Assembly: GCF_905115235.1 (NCBI RefSeq)
Contig: NC_051851.1
Span: 150,116,692 to 150,180,691, forward strand
Length of the DNA: 64,000 nucleotides
Source: Hermetia illucens
Taxonomy: Eukaryota; Arthropoda; Insecta; Diptera; Stratiomyidae
Reading direction: 5' to 3'
Shown here: positions 33,901-45,661 of the stretch, piece after piece
Layout: each line of letters begins with the position of its first letter
Numbering within the stretch: position 1 is the first letter of the stretch
Position numbers and translations under genes: made by a program
The notes under the pieces: generated by a model
The model's database searches: none
Told to the model about the DNA's origin: nothing
Seen by the model: the letters and a program-made list of their open reading frames with translations, nothing else

Positions 33901-36900
33901 AAGCGGGCTGAATACTCCTTGACTTGGCACAGGTGGTAAGCCTTCGCCATCTGAGGTCCGCGGTTATTAAGTAGTACGAGGAGATTCCACCCTTGACAAT
34001 CGCACCCGCCAAAGGACTGCCAAGAGCGGAGCCTTGTCTGACCATTCCGTGAGCCCGCTCATTCCCCTCTATGTTCCTATGACCGAGAAACCAAACGAGG
34101 GTTACCTTGAGCGTGCCGCCCAGACTGCTCAGCGCGTTTCTGCACTGCCCCACCAATCTGGAGGATGTCGTCGCTGAGTACAAGTCTTAATGGCTTCTTG
34201 ACTATCGGTTAGAATGGCTATGCTACGCTTAGGGTTCGGATCAACCATAGACAGGCTTCCAGTATCTACAGCACTTCCGATTGGAATACACTGGCGAAAC
34301 CTGAGAGATCATACGTCTCAGATACACTATGTGCATTCGAGAAAACCCCGGCACCGGTGAAAAATACTGTGTCATAGGCTTGCAACATACCGCCAGTCTT
34401 CCATTCTGCCCTGGTTGGAAAGTCCACAGCCCGTTTCTCGTGAAGTTCAGCTTGTATGTGGCATAGTCAAACTGATCTTATATTCTTCTGATATTAGTTG
34501 AAACATAGGGGCGATGGGCTCAAAATGTGTGCCCCAAAAAGTGAAGCAGGTCTCGTTCTCAAAACATATCCAACCGAAAAATCTGAAAAAAATCACAGTG
34601 ACAATCTAGGCCTCCAAATACATCCCGTTTGGATATATGTACAAATAAAGTTAATAATAGCATACCACCATATTTTAGAAATTTGCCGCAGAACTACAAA
34701 ATACATCAGCATAGCCGATAATATAGGACGCAATTCTGGAAAGTTTGAACTCGATCCAACTATTATTAACAAATTTATAGAAGATCAAAGTTTCGTATTT
34801 CAGGTAGATTTATTCTACCCTAAGACGTGTATGACGTCATCACCATGTGAAGTAAATTTATATGATCGGCGCGCTCCAGGGGGACGTTTTACGTTTGCTT
34901 TTTTAGCTTTTTCAGTTGTTTGCTAATAAAGCTTGCAGGTAGTGACCAATATAATAGACATGTGTGTACCTGGTTACCAGCGGTTGGTTGATTCAAGGTC
35001 ACTGGAAGAGTTTGTGTGAAGATCTGGAAAAGGAAAGGAGTTTCAAGGTCGCTGGGAAGTGAGAACGAAGATCTGGATAGCAAAAGAGTTGTCCCTGAGA
35101 AGGGAATGCGAATATCTGGATAGAAAAAGGCAAATTGGCAAGTGGATGTGAGGATAGTGCGATGATTTAAGATAATCTTCTATGTGAGAACTTTGGAGTA
35201 ATTTGGAATCCATTAGAGATAATTTTCGTCTATTAAGTGCTAGACTTGATGTAAAAATTCTTTTTTTTTTCCTAACACGGTTTTTGTATTCCTAAATACT
35301 AAACTTAATAATTGATGTCAAGCCTGGTGTAGAGATATTAGCTCGTTTTGGGAGCTGCAACAGGTTTGTTTCGAGTCTTGAATGATTTAAATTAGAAACT
35401 CCTTCTATAGTGCATATTGATCCGTTTTATTTCGTAAAGTGGCAACCTGGTGCCTCATTCCAATATTCAGATAGCAAATTTAATGGGAAAGAAAACAAAT
35501 AGATTTTTTTGTGAACGAGAATGAATGAGGCTGTTTAATTAATTAATTAAGATTTTTTAGAGACTAGAATCTCGATTTGGAAAAAAAGGAATTAAGTGCA
35601 AGTGTATGTACGCATGTAAACCGATTCTAGAGCTCTGTGAGATGGTATTATAATATTTCGAGTTGTCACAATCTTGGCAGATGCCGGTTTTTTTTTGCAA
35701 AACTTCTAGGTATTTGTAGAAGTTTGTTTCGGTTATAGCTTGAATGTGGAGTTCATGCTATATCCGGCATGCGACTCGTGATGACCTTTGCGAATGGGTT
35801 GGATTAGTCTAATCCAAAGTCCATCCAAATATCACGGCAAAACATGTCTACTATCCGTAACAGGCTTCTATGGTGGTCATGAGTACCAGCATACAATTTA
35901 AAGTTATATAAGTATATCAAGTGTGTCAGCTCGCACTTATCCCGTAGGCCATATTATATTGCGACACCATGACTTCTAGCATCATGAAATGAGGTTTAAG
36001 TGCCATGGAGACTTAAGGAATCCCTCTAGAAGATGCCACTTCGTATACGCTCAAAACTGAATCCACAAGGAGCTCTACTACGATATGAGCATAACCACAA
36101 CTACCATGAAACTTACACAAGGATTCCAACTGGAAATAACCGGGCCGAGAACATATCCTCCAGAAATTCTCCTGGAACATATGTGATCAAAGGGCCAACC
36201 GCGGTCCTCATGGTACACCTGACCAACCTCCGATGAGGCTTCGTGGCAAGAACCACTTCAGATGAGTCCCTTGTAAACTTGGGTCTGATCGCCCTCCTCG
36301 AATACGTGTGAAAGATACTCTCCAACTGGTTGATTGAGATCAGCTTGGTTCATACCAATATAATGGAAAAGGAAGCTTACACGCACTTGAGGATAGACTT
36401 TCCAAGGGTGACATTGTGATCGTGACGGGTGATCTGAATACCAAAGTGGCCTCTGACACAACCTTACTCTGACATGTGATGGGAAAACACGGTAATGGCG
36501 GTCGTAACGATAACAGCGGGAGTCTTCACCGTCACGTCTTTGGTGGCATACGAGCGATCAGATTGATCACTTTGCGATTAGCAGTAGATCTCGGAGTTTT
36601 TTCCTGGATATGTGTAACAAGGAAGGTGCTGACTGGTAATTTACGTTCGCTTGCGAGTTGCGCCAGCAACATATATGCATAGGGTTGCAGATTTATAACC
36701 CCCCAAGTTCAATATTGACCGCATATATGATCCAGTGGGAGAGCTATCTTGCTGATCGGACGGCAGATAGAATGAGTAACCCGCCTTCGAATATCGATGA
36801 ACATTGGGCCGCCATAAAAATGCTCTTTTCGTGGGTGCTACACAGGTCGCCGGCCACGTCCCGAAGGGGTTTCACAAGATCTGACTAATTTCGAAATCGT

Positions 36901-39900
36901 AGAAGCGTATCGACGAAGAGAAGGAATTGAAAGCTTTATTGGCCTTTGTGAGTAATGGCGACTTCAACGGTCGAACCATCATCCATGATGACGAGCAGAG
37001 AAGAGGTGGAAGAAAACTTCGCTACGGCTCTTGATCATATGCGGTGAAGCTCGTCCTCTTATGAGTGAAATGACTGGTCATCGTAACATGCGGAAGCGAG
37101 CTGCTCCTCTAAGCAGAATAGAAGTCACCTCGGCGATAAATGCACTCAAACGGAGTGGGTTTCATGATCTTTCCGCAATTGTAGTTACTGCGGATCTGCT
37201 ACTCCGACTTATACAGAAATGTTAGAAATCAGAGAGAGGAAGAATGGAAAAAATGGATGATCATTAAAATAACAAAAAGGGCACCTGTTTTTAGCGTGAG
37301 AATTGGATAGGTATTCGCGTGCTTCCTGCGCGAAGATAATAATTTAAATAATCCTGGAACGTAACATTTCGGAAGTTTAATCCACCGAGAACAGACTCTC
37401 TGGATCCCTCTGCATTGACCACATTAACATCCTGGGAATCATTTTGGAACAATACGCATAGTTTGAATCTTCGCTTCATATGCTTTTCATCAATTTTGAT
37501 AAAGCTTTCGATAGCCTGTAGAGGGAGTATACCTGGCATGATCTGCGCATATGACCCTCATGCACAGATCATGCCAGAGAAACCAGTAGTTATTATCAGA
37601 GCAACAGATGATCACGCAATGTCATGTGCTGGGCCGAGATAAAATCTCAAAGGAGAACGAAAGCAAAGTCCGCCAGGGCTGCGTCTTGTCACCGATATTA
37701 TTGCTTTTTGTTATCAGTGACGCTCTTCATACTGTCCTGTCCGGAGAACGTGGAGAAGTTCAATGGATTTTGATATCTTTCCTCTAACACCTCGACTACG
37801 CTGATGACATCTGTTTGCCTCTCCCTCCGGGTTTAGGATCTTGGCCAAATGGCTCTGGATTTTGAGGTAAATATAGTTGGACTAAAGATAAACACCAATA
37901 AAACCAAAGTTCTCAGTCCAACGGGTCATCACAGCCTATCTAGCTGCATTAATGGACAGAGCATCGAAAATAAATTGGTATAACTAAGAAGCGAGGTTTC
38001 TACCGACAGTGGCATCGAACTGGATGTCATCCGACGCATTAATAGCGCTAGATCTCCTTTCGCTGCCTTGTCTAAAATGTAGTTAACTGTCCTGTGCTGT
38101 TATATGGGAGCACATAAACATGGACCTCCACTGTTACCGAAAAACCGCAAGCTTTCGTCAATACCTACCTGCGTCGCATCATCGGAATGCGCTGGCCTGA
38201 CACTATCTCAAAAGAAGAACGGAAGGCGAAAGTAGCAGTGGATAAGTCACATATGAAGGAAAGGCGACAATTCCATTGCTGGCTACGCCGTGCAATGGAA
38301 CCTACTTTACTAAGATGACGACGTAACCTTGAGACCACCTAGGTCTCAAGAGCACTTGGCGCAGAGCAGCAGAGGAAGAATGCGGGCATCTCAGGAAATT
38401 CTGCGGAATGGTGAGCCGCATTTCAAGTAACCGCGTGGATGGCGGGTAGGTGTGGTTGCCGCGTTATACCCTACCAAGTGGAAACCAAATATACGTATAT
38501 ATATGTTCGAAATATTGTGGTTCTTGGCCGAGTTCGTTGGCTTTTGTTTTGTATTCTCATTGCCGCTTTTTGGTCTAAATCGTCGATTTTAAATCTTTTC
38601 ATAAAAAATTTCTCTCTTCAAAGTTGAAGCACTAAATTTCCGGTTTTCTGTTTTACATTTTCAGTCAGATAAAAGTTTGTGGTTTGATTAATTAAATCAC
38701 GTTAATGTGGGATGAGGTTTAGTAAAGGTTGTCCTATCCATCCCTGCGGAATTATTGAACGATACGTAATTTATTTTGACTCAGAATGGGGGACGCAATT
38801 CACCCAATTTCATAGGCGTTAAATTCAAAGGAGTTAGCGTGTTCATCAATCGTCTAATGTAGGCGTCATTTTTCTCTCCGTTTCCCCTAAACTTGTTTCA
38901 ACTTCACCTTGTATTGTTATCCACAATTCCGCAAACGATATCGGAAGTACCCGCCCGTTGAAGGCAGAAGCTGCTTTTCACTCTTGCTACATCTGGCGCA
39001 TGATTAGTGGATATGCCTCTGTTGTAACTGAGCAATAATTTGACTCTTGTGGTAGGAAACATTTCATTGTTGATATTTTAACATTAAATATAACTAAACA
39101 GTACTAAAATAAAAAATCGTGGATGATTATGTTTGTAATTATGTCTGCAGTCAGTTTACTACTCATTCCATTTTATTGTTTCGATTTTCAGATGGTCGCA
39201 ACTCAGATTCACCTTCACCGCCTTTGGTATTGGACTACAACAAGAGAGAGGAGAACGTTGTCATATGCTACATTTGCAAACTAAAAGTATGCATCATTTA
39301 CCCTTAGGAATGCAATAATCAGAAAATTTCACTTCCCAGCCGAAACCAGGTGCTTTAAATCTAGAAAAATGTGTCGATAAGGGTGTCCCACCAGGTCCTT
39401 TGCTAGGCCAATTAAAAAATGGAAAAGACATCACTCTACCAGATGGGACAGTTGTTACTGCAGAAGAGGTCACCGCTCCGAGTGATCCTGGACCAGTATT
39501 TATTTGTGAGAAACATTTGCACTTAGTACCGTCCCATGTCCTAATTAATAAATGGTTTCAGTCATTGACATTCCTAGCGTAGAATACCTGACGTATCTCA
39601 AAGACAAAAAGTACATATTTAGGGAATACAATTCAAATGCTTCAGTTGATCATAATGCTGCTCTCTGTGTCGTACACTTTTCTCCGGCGGAAATAGTGAA
39701 TACGGAAATATATGACGATTTTATGGGAGATTTTCCAGCTAGTACAAAGCATTTAGTTTTAAATGGCTCGAATAAGTATGTTTACAAGTAACCACGAGGT
39801 TAATAGTTCAGTAAAACTTTTTTTTTTTAGATTTTCTGGTTATACAGCAGCACATCGGATTCAGTGGCAATTGAATCAGATCGATGAAAATATATTTCCC

Positions 39901-42900
39901 TTACTAAAGTAAGTTTTTTTGTTCCTTTTCAAACTCTTTAATTTTCAAACGTACGTGAATTAATGCATTGCATTTGTCTCCACATTCTCAGAGAATGTCC
40001 TGATCTCAAGTGCGACAAACTTCATATTTCTTGCAAAACAATGAAATTTACTCCACCATCAGAAAGTAGTGATACATCAACCGAGGAGTTGGCTGCACAA
40101 ACTGATAGCCCAGAAGAGAAAAGGGACGTTTGTCAAGATGGTTACATCGATCTAACCAATTCCCTAACAGCTTACCATTTGCGTCCGCTCAAGGGTTTAG
40201 ATCGTAGTAACGAAGCAATTCTAGACCCAGCCAGTTATCTGGAAGAAGCGTACAAAATAAATAATTTCAATGAATCATTGGAATTGCTTAAACAGGAAAT
40301 GGCAAAAGCGCGCGTGCACAAAAATCGCGAGACCGAATTCCCGAAAATTTTATTCTTGGGAACTGGGTCGTGTATACCAAATAAAACCAGGAATGTCAGT
40401 TCTATTTTAATACACAGTTCACCAGATGCGTGTATTTTACTAGACTGTGGCGAGGGAACGTGGGGACAGATGATAAGGTTTTATGGCGAAGAGGAAGCTA
40501 CCGATTTATTGGCCAAATTAAAGCTAATTTATATTTCACATTTGCATGCTGATCACCACATAGGTAAGGATATTTTTAAAGAGTCATCTCTTCCATTGAA
40601 CATCATTTGATTCCAGGTTTAATTAATATTTTGAATACGCGGAGAGACATTCTTGGGAAAACGGTGGAACCTATCATTCTATTAGCTCCAAAACAAATTA
40701 ATGCTTGGCTGTATTTCTACAATCAACGAATAGAGCCTATCGGAGATACTTTTACCCTAGTCTCCAATGATACTCTGGTAAGTTGATTTTCTTGTGGGAA
40801 TTATTGTTTTTTATTTACATGAATAAATTTGGATACGTTCTCACTTGGATGGCAAATGCAATGTGCCACCAAAATTTTAACTATGCATTATCGAAGTTAA
40901 AAGAACCTCTTGAGAGGTAATTTGCAATATAGCGCCTTTGGCACTGAAATTGTTGAACTTGAAAGTGAACCAGAACATTTGAGGTTGTTCTTGAATGAGA
41001 TTCCGCTTGATAAATTCTTCTTCTTTTTCTTCAGCCTTTGTCCCGTTCACAAGCGAGGTCGGCTCGTCGTGATCGGCTTCGCCATTTGGCTCTATCGAAA
41101 AGGAAAATGAGATTATCTTGCGCTATTATATGCATATTGTTGAAAACTGCGTTTATGCGCTCGGTAGTTGAATTGTGCATTAGAAGGGCGAATGAACTTG
41201 TCTGTATTCCATTTCTCCTGTAGGCATTGAGCAATCGATTTTTCTTTCTATAGGTCCGTTCGTTGCATTAGATTTTATGTAGGTTGGGTTTTGTTGAGAG
41301 GAGGCTGTTTTCAGCGCTCTTTGAAACAGGGTTTTCATCTGTCTTTGATCAAGGGTCCTACCTTTATACTGCCAAGTTTTTTTCCTGCGGCATATTTTAA
41401 TTGCCAGTCACGATAACATGCGACAAATGCTGTACTTTCAAACAGCAGAGAAGTAAATTCGGCACTCAAGCGAAGTAAAGCCACTGGGTTTGACGGTCTC
41501 GCCGTTGAGTTATTTATTGCTGGACCTGCAGTTACTGCAGATCTGCTACTTCCACTCGTACGGAAATCTTAGGAATTCAAAATCTTTCCCAGAGATTGGC
41601 GGAAGAGGATGATCGTTAAGATGCCAAAGAAGGGCACCCGTTTTGAATGTGACAATTGGAGGGCTATCTGCGTGCTCCTTGCCGTCGCAAAGGTAATACA
41701 TTAAAGAACATCTCGAAAGCTTGATAGACAGAAAACAGGCTGGTCAACATCCTACGAATTATTTTGGAACAGTGCGCGGAGCTTAGATCTTCACTTGCTC
41801 TTCATCGATTTCCAGAAAGCTATCGATAGCGTGAACGGGAAGTGTATCTGACGTGCTCTACGCAGGATAATTTTTATTAAAGTAACATGTGATGGCACAA
41901 AATGTCATATGCCGTACCAAGGTAAAGTCTCGAAGGATTTTGATGTCCAAAATGGTGTCCGCCAAGGTTGTTACCGATATTACTTTTCCTTGTTATCGGT
42001 GACGTTCTTCATGTTGCTTTGTTCGGAGGATATTGAGGAATTCAGTGGACTATGACATGACACCTCAACTACGCTGATGATATCTATTTGCTCTTTCACC
42101 GTGTAATGAACATTGGCCAAATGCCTCTAGATTTGAAAAGAGAAGCAAGTAGAGTTGGATCAAAGATAAATACCACTCTGAAGAATTATCGTACTTTTCC
42201 CATTTGCATTAATGTTCAGAGCATCGAAGGCGTCGATTAATTTGTATATCTAGGAAGCGTGGTTCGCGCGACGGATAAATGGCGCGAATACTTCAAGCAG
42301 ATTTCAACTGAAGAATTTGCTCATCCTCACTTCCACTCCACTCACTTCCACAATCATTACTGACATTTGGAGCAGTTCCACCTGTCAGCGCAACTGAAGT
42401 CGAGGAAGCAATAAAACGAATGAGGAACTGACGACATTGCATCTGAGTTCTGGAAAGCGAAGAGCTGGGACCCAACACTGTGGCTCAGTGAATTCTTTAA
42501 TCGAGTTTTTAAGGAAGGAAGAAAACCATCTGACTGGCAAGAAAGTACCACAGTTCCAATATGGAAAAAGAAAGGTAGTCCAGCGGAATGCTCCAATTGC
42601 CGTCCGATCCGGTTACTTTCCCATACCATGAATTTTAAACGCATTCTGGATAACCGTATTCGCAAAATCGTTGAAATAACAGTGAATCAAGCCGGATTTG
42701 TCGAGAACTGTAGAACTACTGACGCAATACCCGCTGCGCGATTTCTCATGGAGATACACCGTGAGAAGCATCGCCCTCTTTACATTGCCTTTCTGGATCT
42801 AGAGAAAGCGTTTGACCGTGTGCCACAAGAACTCATCTGGTACGCTGCAACAATTAGTGCCAGAATAACTCGTGCGTTGTGTTCAATTGCTCTATCACGA

Positions 42901-45637
42901 TCCGAAAAGTAAAGCTCGAAGTGTGGCTGTTGTATCAAAACCACTTCGTGTCTCTGTTGGTGTTCATCAAGGTAGCGTCTTCTCACCATTCCTCTTTATT
43001 CTTGTTATGGACACCACGAGCGCAATGCTCACCACATTGCCTCCCACAGTGTGCTTTAGTGTACCGTTACGGTCTTGAATCAAGTGCTCTAACACACTTC
43101 GAGGCCCTGATTCAATATGGATTGCTGCCCTAATGGTTATTATTATGATTATGGACACCGTCACACGGGACATCCAACGTCCAGCCCCCTATACACTGCT
43201 TTATGCAAATGATGTTTTCCTAGTGTCTAATAGCTAAATTATCTCGAGCAATTTATTCAAAAAAGTAATGATCGCCTCACGCAATACGGTCTCAGATTGA
43301 ATCTGAATAAAACTGAATTTTTGATGACCAGGCACAATCACTGTCAATTGCATTGACCTGCCCAGAACTAAGCAATTTAAACATCTCGGGTGAATGCTAT
43401 CAGCCAATGGAGAACCGCGTTGTGAAATTTCTTCACACATTAACGCAACCTGGATGAAGTGGCGTTTTACAACTGGTATTCTTTGTGGTCGACGTTTTAA
43501 CGAACGTCTCAAATCTAAAATTTACTGCAATGTCGACCTGTCGCCCTCTATATTTCTGAGTGTTGGCCAACTATAAAAGACAATGAACGGCGTCTTGCGG
43601 TAATGGAGACCAAGATGTTGCATTGGACGAGTGGCCTGACACGTTTTGATCACATCCGAAATGAGGATATCCGTGATCGATATGGCGTTGCACCGATCGT
43701 GGAAAAATTGCGAGAGAGGCGTCTGCGATGGTATGGTCACGTAATTCGTGCTAACGAGAATTCACTTGCCAAGATTGGTCTGAATATCGAAGTCGATGGT
43801 AAACGACCAAAAAACGGGCCGAAACAACGGTGGCTTGACATACTGGATGGGGATTTAAAAGCCTCGAGATTACACCCAGATCAGGCATTCGATAGAGCTA
43901 AATGGCGAAACCGATCATGACGAGCCGACCCCGCTTGTGAACGGGACAAAGACTGAAGAAAAAGAAGAAAGATTTCCTCATTCCACTTTATTTGCTACTT
44001 CTGCGAACCTGCTGAAATGTTCGCCAAACATTGTGGGCAAACAGCAACAGCAGGCGGAGCCATGCTCCTCGTCGTCATGGCGTCTAGAGGTCGCCGATAA
44101 CCTAATTGTAGTAGGAAACAACTAAAAAAGGTCAGGAAACCAAAAAGAAGCTCCAGTTCCTTACATTCGTCGATCTGAAGATGTCCATGCTTTTCTGTGT
44201 CCGCGGAGGCGCTGGCAATAGAGCAGTGCCAGAAAGAGTTGCTAGCCCTTCACTGGCAGGCGAGAATATAGCGTTTCGCAATCAGTATTGTTATCGTTAG
44301 CGCTATCCAGCAAGCACTACGGGAAGGTGAAGTTTACCAAGAAGAATTTTTGCAGCAATAAACGATCTATTTCTAGGGGCAGCTGGAAGGCGATCACTTA
44401 TGAGATTTCGATTTCGAAATGAAATGTAAAATGACAAAATGCTGATGAAAAGGATATGAAGGTTCTGTGGGTTTAACATGAATAACTGTAGTGAAGTCAT
44501 AATCCCACAGTCATCTTCGGACATGGATTAATTTGGCGCCCACAATCAGAGCACAGCGATAATGGGTTATATTGAGTGCAGTTTCATTATTCAAATCTCT
44601 GCCACACTTAAAGTGTACGTCACCCGAGTTGTAAAGCGCAAGTCCACGTATTCGGTCCACAAGGATATCGCAACCAAAACCACCAAGGAACTCCTACAAT
44701 GGACCAGCCGCTAACAACCTGTCTGAGAGCTCGTCCGGCGAGAATTCAGCTGGAGCATAAGTTCTCAGAAGGCCACCCGGGCTCCCATGGTACCAGATAA
44801 GGCTCTGGTTAGGCTTCGTGTTAAGAGCCACTTCAGTCCCTTACAGAGTCGGCTCTGATAGCGAGGCGGATACCTTTACATTCCTTAACTAACTGATTCG
44901 TTTTTGAAAATTTTCGCAATGAAGGGGTGACTTGGAAAATAACCTCTGAAATTATTCATTTCCTCTACCCTTTTGTCTTAAAATAGACATTTATTACAGG
45001 TACAAGCACCATACACTAATCCAGCGTTATCACAAATGGGCATCAAAAGTATCTCCACCTGCTTAGTGCGACATTGTCCATTCGCTTACGGCATAGCAAT
45101 TCACTTCAATAATCCGCAGGACCCGAGCGACTTAATCAAAATAACTTACAGCGGCGATACCGCTCCTTGTGACGACCTAGTGAATTTGGGAAATAATTCG
45201 ACTTTACTCCTGCACGAAGCAACAATGGAGGACGAGCTTGTAGAAGAAGCGAGACGGAAAAGACACAGCACAGTCTCTGAGGCGATTGAACAAGGGAGGA
45301 AAATGAATGCAAAATATACAATTTTAACGCATTTCAGTCAACGCTACGCCAAGATTCCACGCATCAACACCGCCTTAGCCGAAAATGTAGGAGTAGCGTT
45401 TGATAATATGGAAGTAAGTGAATATGAATTAGTTGTAGATAACATTTTGAACCGTTGTTTTTTCAGGTGACAATAAGCGAGCTAAATCTTTTACATTTGA
45501 TGTATCCCACGTTGAAAATATTGTTCTCAGAACACTTTGAAGAGATGGAACAGAAGGCCTTGAAAAGAAGTATGAAGCTTGAACGCAAAAAGCAACAGCT
45601 CCAAGAACAGGGTGTTGCCAAATGTCCAACACGGTGA
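30905..45637 (+). CDS. RNaseZ: Long-form ribonuclease Z (tRNA 3'-end endonuclease), complete
   Basis: Twelve exons: 30905-31182, 31239-31425, 31495-31622, 31678-31763, 39192-39286, 39340-39505, 39562-39775, 39831-39908, 39992-40563, 40617-40777, 45000-45413, 45467-45637. All splice sites are gt/ag and the frame is kept throughout (849 aa; human ELAC2 is 826). The enzyme cuts the 3' trailer from precursor tRNAs in nucleus and mitochondria. The inactive N-terminal lactamase half has LFNCGEGTQR and TRTSWERIGGLPGL. The active C-terminal half has GTGSCIPNKTRNVSSIL, LDCGEGTWGQ, SHLHADHH (HxHxDH at about H594-H599), YSGDTAPC, LLHEATMEDE and LTHFSQRY. The first 36 codons, rich in K/R/S/T with no acidic cluster, look like a mitochondrial presequence. 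A second ATG at 31013 would give the nuclear form, as in other animals. Introns 4 (7.4 kb) and 10 (4.2 kb) are swollen by repeats. Confidence 0.95.
31764..32094. other. RNaseZ intron 4, left part, nothing recognised
   Basis: After a clean gtgagt donor the sequence shows no recognised element until the RTE-C copy at about 32095. Confidence 0.4.
32095..32700 (-). mobile_element. RTE family C fragment in RNaseZ intron 4
   Basis: The minus strand gives PISGTEVERTIQQMKLGKL, then LDLEKAFDLVPHKLICYSLL, then LNRNPKSKV. These match the plus-strand copies at 42330 and 46740. The middle of the RT is largely lost. Confidence 0.75.
32701..33299. other. RNaseZ intron 4, unassigned
   Basis: An antisense frame at 32612-32917 partly overlaps the RTE-C copy and has no domain of its own. 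Nothing else was recognised. Confidence 0.35.
33300..33560. repeat. Unclassified interspersed repeat with a GTCTGTCC start
   Basis: A TCTGTCCGTCTGTCTGTCA run leads into GAAACGGCTGAACGGATTACC and then CACGAAATTTTGTG. This combination is common in fly and moth repeats whose class I cannot fix from the sequence. The right part holds AGTCATGTGAGATATCA and GGGCTCGATTAGTACTTTTCG. Confidence 0.5.
33561..34440 (-). mobile_element. I/LOA-like LINE, 3' end with RNase H
   Basis: Minus-strand frames give FFTGAGVFSNAH, LTDSQEAI, then LVWFLGHRNIEGNERAHG (WVPGHxxIxGNExAD in active relatives) and a Cys/His tail (LHCRSCGQEGETLRHFICNC). Its 3' end is the 110-bp repeat at 33566-33660, which links the repeats at 13334 and 23436 to this family. 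Frames are broken and the upstream RT is absent. Confidence 0.75.
34441..35450. other. RNaseZ intron 4, unassigned sequence with a 50-bp tandem run
   Basis: A 142-codon frame (34498-34926) has no recognised domain. At 34993-35140 a unit of about 50 bp occurs three times: TCAAGGTC(A/G)CTGG, a spacer, then GAAGATCTGGA and a GAAAAGG-like end, with the third unit diverged. I see no defined element ends. Confidence 0.35.
35451..35959. other. RNaseZ intron 4, nothing recognised
   Basis: AT-rich spacer with an AATTAATTAATTAA run near 35538. Confidence 0.35.
35960..36300 (+). repeat. 450-bp dispersed repeat, copy 3
   Basis: It matches copy 1 from GAGCATAACC through GAAATAACCG and CATGGTAC to GGCTTCGTGGC and CACTTCAGAT, ending at GGGTCTGATCGCCCT. 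It stands about 50 bp before the RTE-B endonuclease in the same orientation. Confidence 0.6.
36350..38425 (+). mobile_element. RTE family B element, the longest copy, in RNaseZ intron 4
   Basis: In order: endonuclease (GDIVIVTGDLNTKVAS, then NGGRNDNSGSLH and a DQIDHFAIS-like stretch), RT start (VTSAINALKRSGFHD, then NSEREE), RT core (LHMLFINFDKAFDS-like, SFHRYYCFL) and palm/thumb (GSEVSTDSGIELDV, INSARSPFAALSK). The C-terminal tail reads LRRIIGMRWPDTIS. The coding order is that of CFDP2/BovB-like RTEs. Stops and shifts are frequent. A 43-bp hairpin lies at 37535-37577. Confidence 0.82.
38426..39191. other. RNaseZ intron 4, right end
   Basis: AT-rich sequence with no recognised element, running into the exon 5 acceptor TTTTCAG at 39191. 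Confidence 0.4.
40778..41017. other. RNaseZ intron 10, left end
   Basis: Non-coding, with no repeat recognised before the RTE-C scrap. Confidence 0.35.
41018..41107 (-). mobile_element. RTE family C 3'-end scrap
   Basis: It is the near-exact reverse complement of 43888-43971, the C-terminus and tail of the plus-strand RTE-C copy (FDRAKWR.RS, then the Arg-rich end). It is a severely 5'-truncated insertion in the opposite direction. Confidence 0.75.
41108..41439. other. RNaseZ intron 10, unassigned
   Basis: No coding or repeat signal recognised. Confidence 0.35.
41440..42260 (+). mobile_element. RTE family B fragment in RNaseZ intron 10
   Basis: Frames give LKRSKATGFDGLAVELFIAG, then ATADLLLPL-like and IKEHLESLIDRKQAGQHP, then LNYADDIYLLF with an intact YADD box. 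It matches the 36350 copy. Frames are broken. Confidence 0.75.
42330..43975 (+). mobile_element. RTE family C element, RT to 3' end, in RNaseZ intron 10
   Basis: In order: SATEVEEAIKR-like linker, FKRILDNRIRKIVEITVNQA, FLDLEKAFDRVPQELIWYA, VSVGVHQGSVFSPFLFILV, an LYANDVFLVS box (YAND for YADD), LNLNKTEFLMT, then IRNEDIRDRYGVAPIVEKL and RLRWYGHVIRANENSLAKI. A 105-codon frame at 43603-43920 is intact. An insertion of about 100 bp near 43030-43140 splits the palm. Confidence 0.82.
43976..44489. other. RNaseZ intron 10, unassigned
   Basis: It contains a CAGCAACAGCAGG stretch but no recognised gene or element. Confidence 0.35.
44490..44865 (+). repeat. 450-bp dispersed repeat, copy 4
   Basis: It matches copy 1 at ATAATCCCACAGTC, CACAATCAGAGC, GTCACCCGAGTTG, GGCTCCCATGGTACCAG and CACTTCAG. 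It lies about 130 bp before the exon 11 acceptor of RNaseZ. Confidence 0.62.
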
Positions 45638-45655
45638 CACTCGTGTTAATCCTAA

Positions 45656-45661
45656 ATTAAA
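45656..45661 (+). promoter_or_regulatory. Possible polyadenylation signal ATTAAA of RNaseZ
   Basis: It is the nearest hexamer variant, 18 bp after the RNaseZ stop. No canonical AATAAA lies within about 400 bp. Confidence 0.3.

Noticed and set aside
34498-34926. 142-codon open frame as a host gene
   Set aside because: No recognised domain, no supporting splice or polyadenylation pattern, and it lies inside an RNaseZ intron among repeats.
34450-35450. Possible solo LTR with a primer-site-like GTGGCAACCTGGTGCC at its right edge
   Set aside because: No matching second LTR, no target repeats and no clear left end; the resemblance is too weak to call.
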